DNA of 64,000 nt from Bacteroidota bacterium (GCA_016720655.1 JADKKE010000032.1:62001-126000); one strand, 5' to 3'. Shown: positions 34,635-43,248, counted from the first letter of the stretch. Notes: generated by a model from the letters alone, not told the origin. Program-made: numbers and translations.

Positions 34635-36515
34635 TTAGTTTAACAATTCGTCGATGGTCGCTTGCGTAATCGAATGGTAGTTCGGACGTGCTTTCGCGTA
34701 AATTTCTTTTGCAAGAATTTTTCCTTCCGGTGTTTTTGCCAGATCAGCGTATAGCGGCTTGACAAATTTGCGTCTTCCAACTTGAAATAAAAACTCTTTT
34801 AAAGCAGGATAATTTATGGTGTACTTATTTGCGATCACAAGCTCCAGCCAGCAGAATAAAATTTCAGAGTTTCCTGTTTTTGAAAAATGAAAGGCATCAT
34901 CGAGATCCTTCATCTGCTTTTCGGTAAGTGAAGAAGGGAGATAGCGCAGGAAGCGTAACCATTCATTGGTGGAATAGTTTTTTGTATTGAGCGCTGCAGC
35001 CGCTGTGCCGTTCTTCCAGGCTTCAACCTGTTTTTCTACTGCTTCAAAACGAACCGAATGAATCACAGGACAATTGTCCGGAATTCCGGGTCCGTAGATC
35101 CAGCGTTCGATATCAATTTTCTTAGCTGCTGCTGTGTCACCGGCAACCAGATCATGATTGTATTCTTCAATAAACTGTTCTGTTGTGATGGTTTGAAACG
35201 CATGATTCTTGAAATGATTGCGAAGAAAGACATCAAATTTTTCTCTTCCGAATGTTTGTTCCATCAACAACAACAGGAAATGTCCTTTTTCATAAGCTAC
35301 ATCATTCATTCCATCATCGGGATCCCGGTTTACAAGATTTAATTTCACATGTGTGTCAGCACTGGTATCGCCCAGTTCAGCAATCGTCTCTTTTAAATCT
35401 TCAAAGCCGAGCAGACTTTGCATATCGGAAAAATCTTTTCCATACAAAGCTTCCATGATTCTGTTTTCGAAATAAACAGTAAATCCTTCATTCATCCAGA
35501 AATCGTTCCAGGTAGCATTGGTAACGAGATTCCCGCTCCAGGAATGCGCAAGCTCATGCGCGACAAGCGTGGTAAGCGAACGGTCGCCGGCAAGAATTGT
35601 TGGTGTGGCGAAAGTGACACGCGGATTTTCCATTCCACCAAAAGGAAAGCTCGGCGGAAGTACAATCAAATCGTACTGTCCCCAGGCATAGGGCCCATAC
35701 AATTTCTCTGCAGCATCAACCATTTTTGGAAGATCAACAAATTCCCAGGCAGCTTTTTCCAATGTCACAGGCTCTGCGTATACACCTGTACGTTTGTCGA
35801 GTGGTTTGAAAGTAAAATCTCCAACTGCAAGAGCAAGCAGGTAAGCCGGAATCGGCTGTGGCATTTTAAAATGATAAATTCCATCACTTGATTTCTGCTG
35901 TGGGTTTTCAGCGCTCATCACAGCCATCAACCCTTTGGGAACATGAATGGTTGCGGAATACGTAAAGCGGATTCCCGGGCTATCCTGCACAGGTGCCCAG
36001 GTACGTGCAAGGATTGCTTGTGATTGGGTGAAAAGGAATGGAGATTTTTTTCCGGCTGTTTGCTCCGGACTTAACCATTGCAAAGCTCCGGCATCCGGTG
36101 ATGTTGTATAATAGATTGTAATGAATTTTGTTTCCGGAGTGAGGTTCACCACAAGAGCTCTTCCTAAAAACGGAACCGTGTCTCCAAGCTCAAAGGCCAA
36201 TGGTTTTTCAGCATCGTTCATCAGGACTTTCTGTATTGTAAGATCCCGGGTATCGAGAATAATCTGGCTTGCATCACCCTTCCTTTCAAATTGGATTCGT
36301 GCAGTTCCGGTCAATATTTTTTTCTCAAAATTGACACTGAGGTCAAGATCCAGATGTTTAATAACTGCTTCCTCAGGGTGTGCGAATGTGTGTGGGTCTT
36401 TTACAAGAACCGGTGTAGTGGTGGTTTCAGTTTGCATGGTATTCGGTGTATTGTTTTGACAAGCTACGAACAATATAAACAGCAGCAGGCAGGAAGTTCT
36501 GAATTGTAGAATCAT
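34635..36515 (-). CDS. M1 family aminopeptidase / leukotriene A4 hydrolase-like lipoprotein
   Basis: 626 residues. Lipobox-type signal (LLLFILFVACQNNTPN) places it in the envelope. The M1 zinc site is complete: H320-E321-L-A-H324 with E343 in FWMNEGFTVYFEN, and the exopeptidase-type motif GGMEN precedes it. WNDFWMNEGFTVYFENRIME and the C-terminal helical domain match leukotriene-A4-hydrolase-like aminopeptidases. It removes N-terminal residues from peptides, probably in the periplasm or on the outer membrane, fitting with the other exported peptidases nearby. Confidence 0.93.
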   Translation of the reverse strand: MILQFRTSCLLLFILFVACQNNTPNTMQTETTTTPVLVKDPHTFAHPEEAVIKHLDLDLSVNFEKKILTGTARIQFERKGDASQIILDTRDLTIQKVLMNDAEKPLAFELGDTVPFLGRALVVNLTPETKFITIYYTTSPDAGALQWLSPEQTAGKKSPFLFTQSQAILARTWAPVQDSPGIRFTYSATIHVPKGLMAVMSAENPQQKSSDGIYHFKMPQPIPAYLLALAVGDFTFKPLDKRTGVYAEPVTLEKAAWEFVDLPKMVDAAEKLYGPYAWGQYDLIVLPPSFPFGGMENPRVTFATPTILAGDRSLTTLVAHELAHSWSGNLVTNATWNDFWMNEGFTVYFENRIMEALYGKDFSDMQSLLGFEDLKETIAELGDTSADTHVKLNLVNRDPDDGMNDVAYEKGHFLLLLMEQTFGREKFDVFLRNHFKNHAFQTITTEQFIEEYNHDLVAGDTAAAKKIDIERWIYGPGIPDNCPVIHSVRFEAVEKQVEAWKNGTAAAALNTKNYSTNEWLRFLRYLPSSLTEKQMKDLDDAFHFSKTGNSEILFCWLELVIANKYTINYPALKEFLFQVGRRKFVKPLYADLAKTPEGKILAKEIYAKARPNYHSITQATIDELLN

Positions 36516-36600
36516 TGAACAGGATCAACAGAGTGATCAAATGTAACAAATTCGTGGGAATAAGAGAGTGATAAATAAGGGGCCTCCTTCGACGAATTAA

Positions 36601-36700
36601 AAAAGCCCACAGAGGTTCACAGAGTGCACACAGAAGTTGACAGAATTTTCCCTCTGTGAGGCTCTGTGTGTACTTCGTGTCCCTCTGTGTCCTAAAATCC
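36601..36700. repeat. CACAGAG repeat with inverted arms (family I) in the 36.5-36.9 kb gap
   Basis: Degenerate CACAGAG/CACACAG units at 36608-36645, then inverted CTCTGTG units at 36651-36690. The first arm (36608-36624) pairs with 36652-36668 at most positions, so a hairpin is likely. The 12-mer AGAGGTTCACAG at 36611-36622 is repeated exactly in the terminator at 38690-38701, on the far side of the next gene. The rest of this 373-base gap holds only a TAGATTTG -7-like box (36816-36823). Confidence 0.8.
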
Positions 36701-36888
36701 ATAAACACAAACATCAAAATAAGCAGCTAGAACTTTTTTTTCTAAATCTGATTTTGACATGACAAAATCTAAAAAATCGCATTCTAATTTCAGCCTCCGG
36801 TAGAGTTTAATTTTGTAGATTTGAATTAATTGTAATAATTAACCGGGATGTATTAATGAACAGTATATAATTTCAAAATATTTCATTC

Positions 36889-38673
36889 ATGAAACTAATA
36901 ATTTACCTCAGCCTGTTGTTAATTTCAATTACTGTATTTGCTAAGCAGAATTCTGCGCCGAATCACCGTACGCAAACGTTGCAAGAGGAAATAATTTGGT
37001 TCACATATTATGATCTACCTTGGATTGGTTCCAGTCCTACACGTATCGTGAACAATTCGGATGGCACTATTTCAACATGTATGAATTATAGTCCTACTGC
37101 AAATTCAGGCTATCCGGATGCAGAGGGCTACTATGTATATTTTGATGGTTTAAATTGGATACAGGATACAAATGCCAGTGCAATGCGCACCTTATTTCCT
37201 GCAATCGGGGTCACACCATTGTTTCAGGAAATCATGCTTATGGAAAGTGATTCAGGAATTATAATGAAACGAAGACCGGTTAAAGGAACTGGTGCATGGG
37301 CATACAATACAACTTCTTTTGGTACTCCTGCTACACACGATTCACAGGCACGTATTGCAACCGGAGGAACCAATCAGCAAACGGTTCATGCGCTCTGGTG
37401 CGGCGGTGGAAACGACACATTGCCGGTTTTTGGTCAGATGTATCCTATTCTTTATTCACGTTCCCTGGATGCAGGAATTACGTGGCAGGTCATGCGTTCT
37501 CTGTTGCCGCAGTTGGATGCATTTCATTATAAAGGATTTGGTCCGGGTAATTATTCGATTGATTGCAGAGGAAACACTGTTGCAATTGCCTATGGAAATA
37601 GTAAAACAGATATTGGTTTACTCAAATCCACAGATGGCGGCAATACATGGACGCAAACGATTGTAGATTCTTTTCCAATTCCAATGTTTGACGATGCGAC
37701 GATGACGACTGATACAAATTCAGATGGACTCGCGGATACCTTGAATTCAAATGGAGGAGATCCGTATGTACTCATCGATAATTTCGGCATTTGTCATGTA
37801 TGGTATTCACGTTTGAAGGTAGTCTGCTCCCAACCGGGGACACAACCCGGCGAAGGATTGCAAATTGATCCGTATTCAGATGGTTTGTATTATTGGAAAG
37901 ATACATGGTTTCCAAATTTTCCTGTTCAAATTGCATCTGCACAGGATTTGAATGGAAATCAGAGAATCGATTATAATTTGGATCAAACATGTTCCTTGCC
38001 TTTTGGAAATTATAGAGGAGGACTTACACAATTTCCAAGTGCCGGAGTAGATTTATCCGACAACCTTTATGTATGTTATCAAACCATTGCTGAGTTTACT
38101 GATACAACAATTTGGAAACAAGCTCATCGTCATGTTTACACTATATCCTCAACTGATCATGGACAAACCTGGGGAATTCCTGTGGATGTGGTTCCAACGT
38201 CCAATGCCGGTGGTAATGGGGAGTATGAGGAAGCTGTATTTCCTTCCATGGCTCGTATTTCAGCATTTGAGAATCCGACGATACTCTACCAGCGTGATGC
38301 GGCTCCGGGCACATCTTTAGCAGAACCCGGTACTTGCGATCAGATAAATAATAATTTAAATCCATCTGATTTTGTAGTTGTGAAAGCTACTGTTTTTGCC
38401 GGTGTGAAAAATTTGAAACAGGATGAAATTGAAAATGTGAGAGTCTTTCCAAACCCTGCAAATTCCTTTTTGCATTTTCAATTCCAGAACAGTTCAAAAG
38501 AAAATATTAAATTGGAACTAAGAAATAATCTTGGACAATTGATGATTGAAAAATTATTCAAAGCAAATACTTCGGAATTCGCCCTGGATATTTCAGGCAT
38601 TCCTTCGGGGGTTTATACATGCTCAGTTGAAGGAGATCAATTGAGAACAGTAAAAAAAATCATTGTTGAATAG
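36889..38673 (+). CDS. BNR/Asp-box repeat protein with T9SS sorting domain
   Basis: 594 residues with signal peptide (LIIYLSLLLISITVFA). Asp-box motifs of the sialidase/BNR type are visible: SLDAGITWQV, KSTDGGNTWTQT and SSTDHGQTWGIP, pointing to a six-bladed beta-propeller. A T9SS sorting domain closes the protein (VRVFPNPANSFLHFQF, DISGIPSGVYTCSVEG). Catalytic residues of true sialidases (Arg triad) are not evident, so a glycan-binding or general surface role is as likely as hydrolysis. It is flanked by copies of the AGAGGTTCACAG word. Confidence 0.85.
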   Translation: MKLIIYLSLLLISITVFAKQNSAPNHRTQTLQEEIIWFTYYDLPWIGSSPTRIVNNSDGTISTCMNYSPTANSGYPDAEGYYVYFDGLNWIQDTNASAMRTLFPAIGVTPLFQEIMLMESDSGIIMKRRPVKGTGAWAYNTTSFGTPATHDSQARIATGGTNQQTVHALWCGGGNDTLPVFGQMYPILYSRSLDAGITWQVMRSLLPQLDAFHYKGFGPGNYSIDCRGNTVAIAYGNSKTDIGLLKSTDGGNTWTQTIVDSFPIPMFDDATMTTDTNSDGLADTLNSNGGDPYVLIDNFGICHVWYSRLKVVCSQPGTQPGEGLQIDPYSDGLYYWKDTWFPNFPVQIASAQDLNGNQRIDYNLDQTCSLPFGNYRGGLTQFPSAGVDLSDNLYVCYQTIAEFTDTTIWKQAHRHVYTISSTDHGQTWGIPVDVVPTSNAGGNGEYEEAVFPSMARISAFENPTILYQRDAAPGTSLAEPGTCDQINNNLNPSDFVVVKATVFAGVKNLKQDEIENVRVFPNPANSFLHFQFQNSSKENIKLELRNNLGQLMIEKLFKANTSEFALDISGIPSGVYTCSVEGDQLRTVKKIIVE

Positions 38674-38686
38674 ATTGAATTAAATA

Positions 38687-38732
38687 AAAAGAGGTTCACA
38701 GTAAACATATTCTGTGAACCTCTTTTTTTTTT
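38687..38732. terminator. Strong bidirectional terminator after the BNR protein
   Basis: AAAAGAGGTTCACAG pairs with CTGTGAACCTCTTTT across a 10-base loop, with A run before and T run after. It lies between convergent genes and can serve both. Confidence 0.93.
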
Positions 38733-38744
38733 ATAAAAAAGATC

Positions 38745-39674
38745 TTAACTTTTATCATTCTGCAAAGTCGTCATCGCGATCATTTGCTTCATGGTTCTTT
38801 GCATTCCATCGGGTGAACCATCCAGGAAAATGACATTTCCTTTTCCGTATTCACTGAAATTTTTCACAGCTTCTGTCCACATACTGAAAAGGATTACCGA
38901 TGTATCCAGGTTGGCTTGCTGCAATTCCTTGGCAGCTTCTGTCATACCTTTTGCAACTTCCTGACGGAACAAAGCAACACCTTGTCCGCGCATTTGTGCA
39001 GCTTCACGTTCAGCAGCAGCCGAGATTTTAATTGCGTTTCCTTCTGCTTCTGCAGCTTTGGTTTTTGTGATCAGCAAGGCCTGACCTTCGTTTTCAGCAG
39101 CAGCTTTTAAATTGTTCGAAGCCACAACCTGGCTCATGGATTTCATGATGACATCGTCGAAGGTGATATCGTTCAACTGAAGATCTTTGAGATGATAGCC
39201 CCATTCTTCCAGACCGATATCAATCTGTTCTTTTACGTGTTCGGTAATGTCTTTCCGTAAACCAAGTACATCAGCCTGTCTTTTCGTAGCAACATATCCC
39301 CGGATAGAACCTTCGATAGTACGAATCAATGCCTGCATAAAATTTTTATCGTCAAAAAATTTAAATGCAACATTGATGATATTTTTTTCATCCTGATCGA
39401 TGACAGAATAAAGCAACATCGCTTTGAAATAAACATTTGCCTGATCCACAGTGATTGCCTGAAACTCCAGCTCCACCGATCTGTTCTGAATCGAAACCCG
39501 ACGGTAAATCTGCTCGATGATCGGAATTTTGAAATTCAGTCCGGGTGTCATGATCCTGCGGTATTTACCGAACATCGTGATCACCGCGATTGTGCCTTGC
39601 TGAACAGCCACAAAACTCATGAAGAGAAAGAGGGCAAGGAGAATGAGAAGAATGAGAGAAGGTGAGATTACCAT
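38745..39674 (-). CDS. SPFH/band 7 (stomatin-like) membrane protein
   Basis: 309 residues with an N-terminal membrane helix (PSLILLILLALFLFMSFVAV). The SPFH domain follows (about 28-180): GTIAVITMFGKYRRIMTPGLNF, then VSIQNRSVELEFQAITVDQANVYF. A long Ala/Glu-rich coiled coil (AAAENEGQALLITKTKAAEAEGN) and a C-terminal segment ending FLDGSPDGM complete the chain. Such proteins oligomerise at membranes as microdomain scaffolds or protease regulators (HflC/K, stomatin-like). It lies downstream of sdhB on the same strand, but repeats and a promoter-like box separate it, so it may be independently expressed. Confidence 0.92.
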   Translation of the reverse strand: MVISPSLILLILLALFLFMSFVAVQQGTIAVITMFGKYRRIMTPGLNFKIPIIEQIYRRVSIQNRSVELEFQAITVDQANVYFKAMLLYSVIDQDEKNIINVAFKFFDDKNFMQALIRTIEGSIRGYVATKRQADVLGLRKDITEHVKEQIDIGLEEWGYHLKDLQLNDITFDDVIMKSMSQVVASNNLKAAAENEGQALLITKTKAAEAEGNAIKISAAAEREAAQMRGQGVALFRQEVAKGMTEAAKELQQANLDTSVILFSMWTEAVKNFSEYGKGNVIFLDGSPDGMQRTMKQMIAMTTLQNDKS

Positions 39675-39679
39675 GGGGT

Positions 39680-39750
39680 GGAAGTGAAGGGTGAAGAGTG
39701 AATGGTGAAGAGTGAAGAGTGAATGGTGAAGAGTGAATGGTGAAGAGTGG
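39680..39750. repeat. GTGAAGA/GTGAATG heptamer array in the SPFH 5' leader (family D)
   Basis: Consecutive 7-bp units GTGAAGA and GTGAATG run from 6 bases before the SPFH start codon to 39750. The 16-mer GTGAATGGTGAAGAGT occurs at 39719-39734 and 39733-39748, and its exact inverse is at 39876-39891. Confidence 0.93.
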
Positions 39751-39754
39751 GCTG

Positions 39755-39762
39755 CGAAGGTA
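39755..39762 (-). promoter_or_regulatory. TACCTTCG -7-like box upstream of the SPFH gene
   Basis: One-base variant of TAnnTTTG on the minus strand, 80 bases before the SPFH ATG. If used, the heptamer array would lie entirely in the 5' untranslated leader. Confidence 0.4.
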
Positions 39763-39875
39763 GAAGTGACGGGATGTTGAAAATAAAGATAAAAATATAA
39801 ATTGAATATAGTATTTTAAGTGTTAGGTGAAAAATATTTAACGAAATGTCATCGAATATGACTTCGGTGGAAAGT

Positions 39876-39898
39876 ACTCTTCACCATTCACCATTCAC
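39876..39898. repeat. Inverted family D repeat
   Basis: ACTCTTCACCATTCACCATTCAC: the first 16 bases are the exact reverse complement of units at 39719-39734, so this copy and the leader array bracket about 130 bases between sdhB and the SPFH gene. Confidence 0.9.
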
Positions 39899-39921
39899 AT
39901 TTCAGTGGCTGCGGCCTATCG

Positions 39922-39948
39922 TCCCCCGACCCCCGTCCCTCGTCCCCC
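39922..39948 (-). other. G-quadruplex-forming motif just after sdhB
   Basis: On the minus (sense) strand the sequence reads G5-ACGA-G3-AC-G5-TC-G5, a canonical four-run G-quadruplex motif starting 5 bases after the sdhB stop codon. The C-rich words (GTCCCCC, GACCCCC, GTCCCTC) again have a 7-bp step. Confidence 0.75.
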
Positions 39949-39953
39949 TTAAT

Positions 39954-40712
39954 CTATTCTTGCGACAAACTCGCCCTCAAATATTCTCTATTCAAACGAG
40001 CAATATGAGAAATAGAAATTCCTTTCGGACATTCTGCTTCACAGGCTCCTGTGTTGGTACAACTACCAAAACCTGCTTCATCGTGGGCTGCAACCATTCG
40101 CAAAACTCTTTCGCGACGTTCAGGCTCACCTTGTGGCAATAAAGCAAACTGAGAAACTTTTGCGGAAAGGAAAAGCATTGCGGATGCATTTTTACAGGAA
40201 GCAACACATGCTCCACAGCCAATGCATGCTGCAGCATCAAAAGCTTCGTCTGCTTTCGATTTTTCGATAGGCAAATTGTTTGCATCCGGAGCATTTCCGG
40301 TATTCACCGAAACATAACCGCCGGCTTGCATAATTTTTTCAAAACCTGTACGATCGACGACAAGATCACGGATCACAGGAAATGCAGTTGCACGCCAGGG
40401 TTCAATCGTGACTGTTTCTCCATCATGAAAATGACGCATGTGCAATTGACAAGTCGTCGTTCCTTTCAACATGCCGTGTGCACGGCCGTTGATGTACATG
40501 GAACACATCCCGCAAATTCCTTCACGGCAATCGTGATCAAAAGCAACTGGATCTTTTCCCTCGCGAATGAGCCGGTCGTTGAGTACATCCAGCATTTCGA
40601 GAAATGACATGTGCGTATTCACTCCCGGCATGTCGTATATTTCAAAGCGACCCGATTCTTTAGAATTTTTCTGACGCCAGATTTTTAGTTTGAGGTTGAT
40701 TGTGTCTCCCAT
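39954..40712 (-). CDS. sdhB: Succinate dehydrogenase / fumarate reductase iron-sulfur subunit
   Basis: 252-residue subunit of respiratory complex II that passes electrons from the flavoprotein to quinone. A [2Fe-2S] site is formed by DCREGICGMCSMYING, with a further Cys in TTCQLHMRHF. The [4Fe-4S] and [3Fe-4S] clusters are supplied by CIGCGACVASC and CTNTGACEAECPKGI. Last gene of the operon order sdhC-sdhA-(IVP)-sdhB. Separated from sdhA by an inserted IVP gene, which is unusual. A G-rich motif follows its stop codon. Confidence 0.96.
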   Translation of the reverse strand: MGDTINLKLKIWRQKNSKESGRFEIYDMPGVNTHMSFLEMLDVLNDRLIREGKDPVAFDHDCREGICGMCSMYINGRAHGMLKGTTTCQLHMRHFHDGETVTIEPWRATAFPVIRDLVVDRTGFEKIMQAGGYVSVNTGNAPDANNLPIEKSKADEAFDAAACIGCGACVASCKNASAMLFLSAKVSQFALLPQGEPERRERVLRMVAAHDEAGFGSCTNTGACEAECPKGISISHIARLNREYLRASLSQE

Positions 40713-40720
40713 GGTTTTTT

Positions 40721-40752
40721 AGTGAATGGTTAATGGTGAAGAGTGAATGGTG
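40721..40752. repeat. Family D repeat on the sdhB side of the IVP gene
   Basis: GTGAATGGTTAATGGTGAAGAGTGAATGGTG. GGTGAAGAGTGAAT at 40735-40748 is the exact inverse of 41306-41319, beyond the other end of the IVP gene. Confidence 0.9.
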
Positions 40753-40820
40753 CTGCCTAACAATTTGTAGATGGGTAACAATTAAATGAACTGATCAATC
40801 CAGGCAAAATTGATATCCCC

Positions 40821-40850
40821 ACTCTTCACTCTTTACTCTTTACTCTCTTA
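40821..40850. repeat. Inverted family D repeat overlapping the IVP 3' end
   Basis: ACTCTTCACTCTTTACTCTTTACTCTC. The repeat encodes the last residues of the IVP (RVKSKE) and its stop codon, so the reading frame runs into the array. It can also pair locally with 40731-40750. Confidence 0.85.
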
Positions 40851-41206
40851 ATTACGATTGTTTTTTTTAATGATTCGATCATTTTTTGTAATTCAGTAAT
40901 CAATCCTAAGATTTGATTATTTTTTTCCTGGTCACCGAATTTTAATTTCTCTGAAATAATAAGGAATGTATCCAATTCAGCTAATGAACCTTTTGCAATA
41001 TTCAGAAACTGAATGAACGACCCATTGCTGTTTCTACTCCATCCTTCGGCGATGTTCGCGGACACTGAAGTTGCTGCCCGATTCATCTGTGATATCAATC
41101 CATATCTTTCTTCCTTTGGGAACAAACTGGTTGTTTTGTAAATTAAGACAGCGAGATCAATTCCTTTATTCCAGACGATTAAATCTTTGTAACTTTGTAT
41201 AGACAT
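40826..41206 (-). CDS. Four-helix bundle protein, 23S rRNA IVP family, inserted in the sdh operon
   Basis: 126 residues of the IVP/S23 four-helix bundle family: YKDLIVWNKGIDLAVLIYK, FPKEERYGLISQMNRAATSV, SANIAEGWSRNSNGSFIQFL and IAKGSLAELDT are the family hallmarks. The first members were encoded within intervening sequences of 23S rRNA genes, and the Avd protein of diversity-generating retroelements is a relative; both bind nucleic acid. This copy lies between sdhA and sdhB in the same orientation and is flanked by inverted GTGAAGA-type repeats, one of which encodes its C-terminus. No rRNA or reverse transcriptase is in the window. Function here is unknown. Confidence 0.93.
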   Translation of the reverse strand: MSIQSYKDLIVWNKGIDLAVLIYKTTSLFPKEERYGLISQMNRAATSVSANIAEGWSRNSNGSFIQFLNIAKGSLAELDTFLIISEKLKFGDQEKNNQILGLITELQKMIESLKKTIVIKRVKSKE

Positions 41207-41305
41207 TTGTTTTTTTTACAAATGTATTTCTTCATTCTCTATTTCATGTCCACTATATTCAGGTTATTAAATGAATATTTCCTTTGCAAATGTACGACCC
41301 GTACT

Positions 41306-41325
41306 ATTCACTCTTCACCCTTCAC
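41306..41325. repeat. Family D repeat on the sdhA side of the IVP gene
   Basis: ATTCACTCTTCACCCTTCAC ends 3 bases before the sdhA stop codon region (41329-41331). Its first 14 bases are the exact reverse complement of 40735-40748, so the IVP gene sits inside an inverted repeat. Confidence 0.9.
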
Positions 41326-41328
41326 TAA

Positions 41329-43248
41329 TCACTTATAAGATCGTTGTGTTGGATGTACCACATCAAACTGCAAATCCTCTTTATTCAACATCGGTTCCAC
41401 GCCTTCGCCTTTGAATTCCCATGCTGCAACGTAGCTGAAATTCTCATCGTCGCGTTTTGCTTCGCCTTCTTCTGTTTGTGATTCTTCACGGAAGTGACCA
41501 CCGCAAGATTCTTTTCTGTTGAGTGCATCCAGGATCATGAGTTCACCGAGTTCTATGAAATCAGCAACACGTCCGGCTTTGTCGAGTTCCGGGTTGAATT
41601 CTTTTGCTCCACCCGGTATACGAACATCACTCCAGAATTCTTTTTTCAATTCACGAACCATTCCCAATGCTTTTGTAAGTCCTTCAGCATTGCGACCCAT
41701 CCCACAATAATCCCACATGATTTTTCCAAGCTTCTTGTGAAGGTCTTCAACAGTTTGTTTGCCTTTTACATTCATCAAACTATCGATACGGTCTTTCACA
41801 GATTTTTCAGCAGCTTCAAAAGCAGGATGAGAAGTAGGAGTGGAGCCGGTGCGAATTTCATCAGCGAGGTAATCGCCGATTGTATATGGAATTACAAAGT
41901 ATCCATCTGCTAATCCCTGCATCAAAGCGGATGCGCCCAAACGATTCGCTCCGTGATCAGAGAAATTACATTCTCCCAATGCATAAAGCCCGGGAACTGT
42001 CGTCATCAGGTTGTAGTCAACCCAGAGTCCGCCCATTGTATAGTGTACTGCCGGATAAATCCGCATCGGACTTGTATACGGATCATCACCGGTAATTTTT
42101 TCATACATCTCAAAGAGGTTTCCATAACGCTCTTCTATCAAGGCTCTTCCCAGACGTTTAATGGAATCACGGAAGTCCAGGAATACAGCAAGTCCGGATG
42201 GACCTACACCACGACCTTCATCACAAACCTGTTTCGCAGCACGTGAAGCCACATCACGCGGAACAAGATTTCCGAATGCCGGATAACGACGCTCGAGATA
42301 ATAATCTCTTTCTTCATCCGGAATTTCTTCCGCTTTGCGTTTATCACCTTTTGCTTTCGGAACCCATACACGTCCGTCGTTCCGCAAACTTTCACTCATA
42401 AGCGTAAGTTTGCTTTGATATTCACCGGATACAGGAATGCATGTCGGATGAATTTGTGTAAAACATGGATTGCCAAAATATGCACCTTGTTTGTATGCTT
42501 TCCAGATCGCAGTGGTATTGCTGCCCATTGCATTCGTACTCAGATAAAATACATTTCCATAACCACCTGTTGCAAGAACAACAGCATGACCAAAATGTCT
42601 TTCCAATTCTCCCGTCACCAAATCACGGGCAATAATGCCGCGTGCTTTTCCATCGATCATCACCACTTCAACCATTTCATGACGGTTGTACATCGTAACG
42701 GCTCCTTTGGAAATTTGTCTCGACAAAGCACTGTATGCACCGAGCAACAATTGTTGTCCTGTTTGTCCGCGTGCATAAAAAGTTCGCGACACCTGCACAC
42801 CACCGAAGGAACGGTTGTCAAGAAGTCCGCCGTATTCACGGGCAAAAGGAACACCTTGCGCTACACACTGGTCGATGATAGCATTCGAAATTTCCGCGAG
42901 ACGATACACGTTAGCTTCACGGGCACGGTAGTCGCCACCTTTCACCGTATCATAAAAAAGACGGAACACACTGTCTCCGTCGTTTGCATAATTTTTTGCT
43001 GCATTGATTCCACCCTGAGCAGCGATTGAGTGCGCTCTGCGCGGACTGTCCTGAAAACAGAAACATTTCACAGTGTAACCGAGTTCAGCGAGTGCAGCAG
43101 CTGCAGAAGCGCCTGCCAATCCGGAACCGATTACGAGAACTTCGATCCTTCTTTTGTTCGAAGGATTTACAAGCCGAACTGTGGATTTAAATTTTGTCCA
43201 TTTTGTTTCAAGCGGACCGTCAGGAATTTTAGAAGCTAGTTTGTTCAT
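41329..43248 (-). CDS. sdhA: Succinate dehydrogenase / fumarate reductase flavoprotein subunit
   Basis: 639-residue catalytic subunit of complex II that oxidises succinate to fumarate. FAD-binding dinucleotide fold VLVIGSGLAGASAAAALAEL (38-57), covalent-FAD histidine H73 in RRAHSIAAQGG, substrate-binding region QIHPTCIPVSG and the conserved GGLWVDYN and HGANRLGASAL motifs are all present. The long form with an insertion and this gene order are typical of Bacteroidota/epsilon-type B enzymes. Its C-terminus abuts a family D repeat. Confidence 0.97.
   Translation of the reverse strand: MNKLASKIPDGPLETKWTKFKSTVRLVNPSNKRRIEVLVIGSGLAGASAAAALAELGYTVKCFCFQDSPRRAHSIAAQGGINAAKNYANDGDSVFRLFYDTVKGGDYRAREANVYRLAEISNAIIDQCVAQGVPFAREYGGLLDNRSFGGVQVSRTFYARGQTGQQLLLGAYSALSRQISKGAVTMYNRHEMVEVVMIDGKARGIIARDLVTGELERHFGHAVVLATGGYGNVFYLSTNAMGSNTTAIWKAYKQGAYFGNPCFTQIHPTCIPVSGEYQSKLTLMSESLRNDGRVWVPKAKGDKRKAEEIPDEERDYYLERRYPAFGNLVPRDVASRAAKQVCDEGRGVGPSGLAVFLDFRDSIKRLGRALIEERYGNLFEMYEKITGDDPYTSPMRIYPAVHYTMGGLWVDYNLMTTVPGLYALGECNFSDHGANRLGASALMQGLADGYFVIPYTIGDYLADEIRTGSTPTSHPAFEAAEKSVKDRIDSLMNVKGKQTVEDLHKKLGKIMWDYCGMGRNAEGLTKALGMVRELKKEFWSDVRIPGGAKEFNPELDKAGRVADFIELGELMILDALNRKESCGGHFREESQTEEGEAKRDDENFSYVAAWEFKGEGVEPMLNKEDLQFDVVHPTQRSYK

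Noticed and set aside
40826..41206. IVP gene as evidence of a nearby 23S rRNA gene or a diversity-generating retroelement
   Set aside because: No rRNA sequence, reverse transcriptase, template repeat or variable-protein gene is visible in the window.
42415..43029. Plus-strand frame of 204 codons
   Set aside because: Lies fully inside sdhA on the other strand; Cys/His/Ser-rich shadow with no motif.
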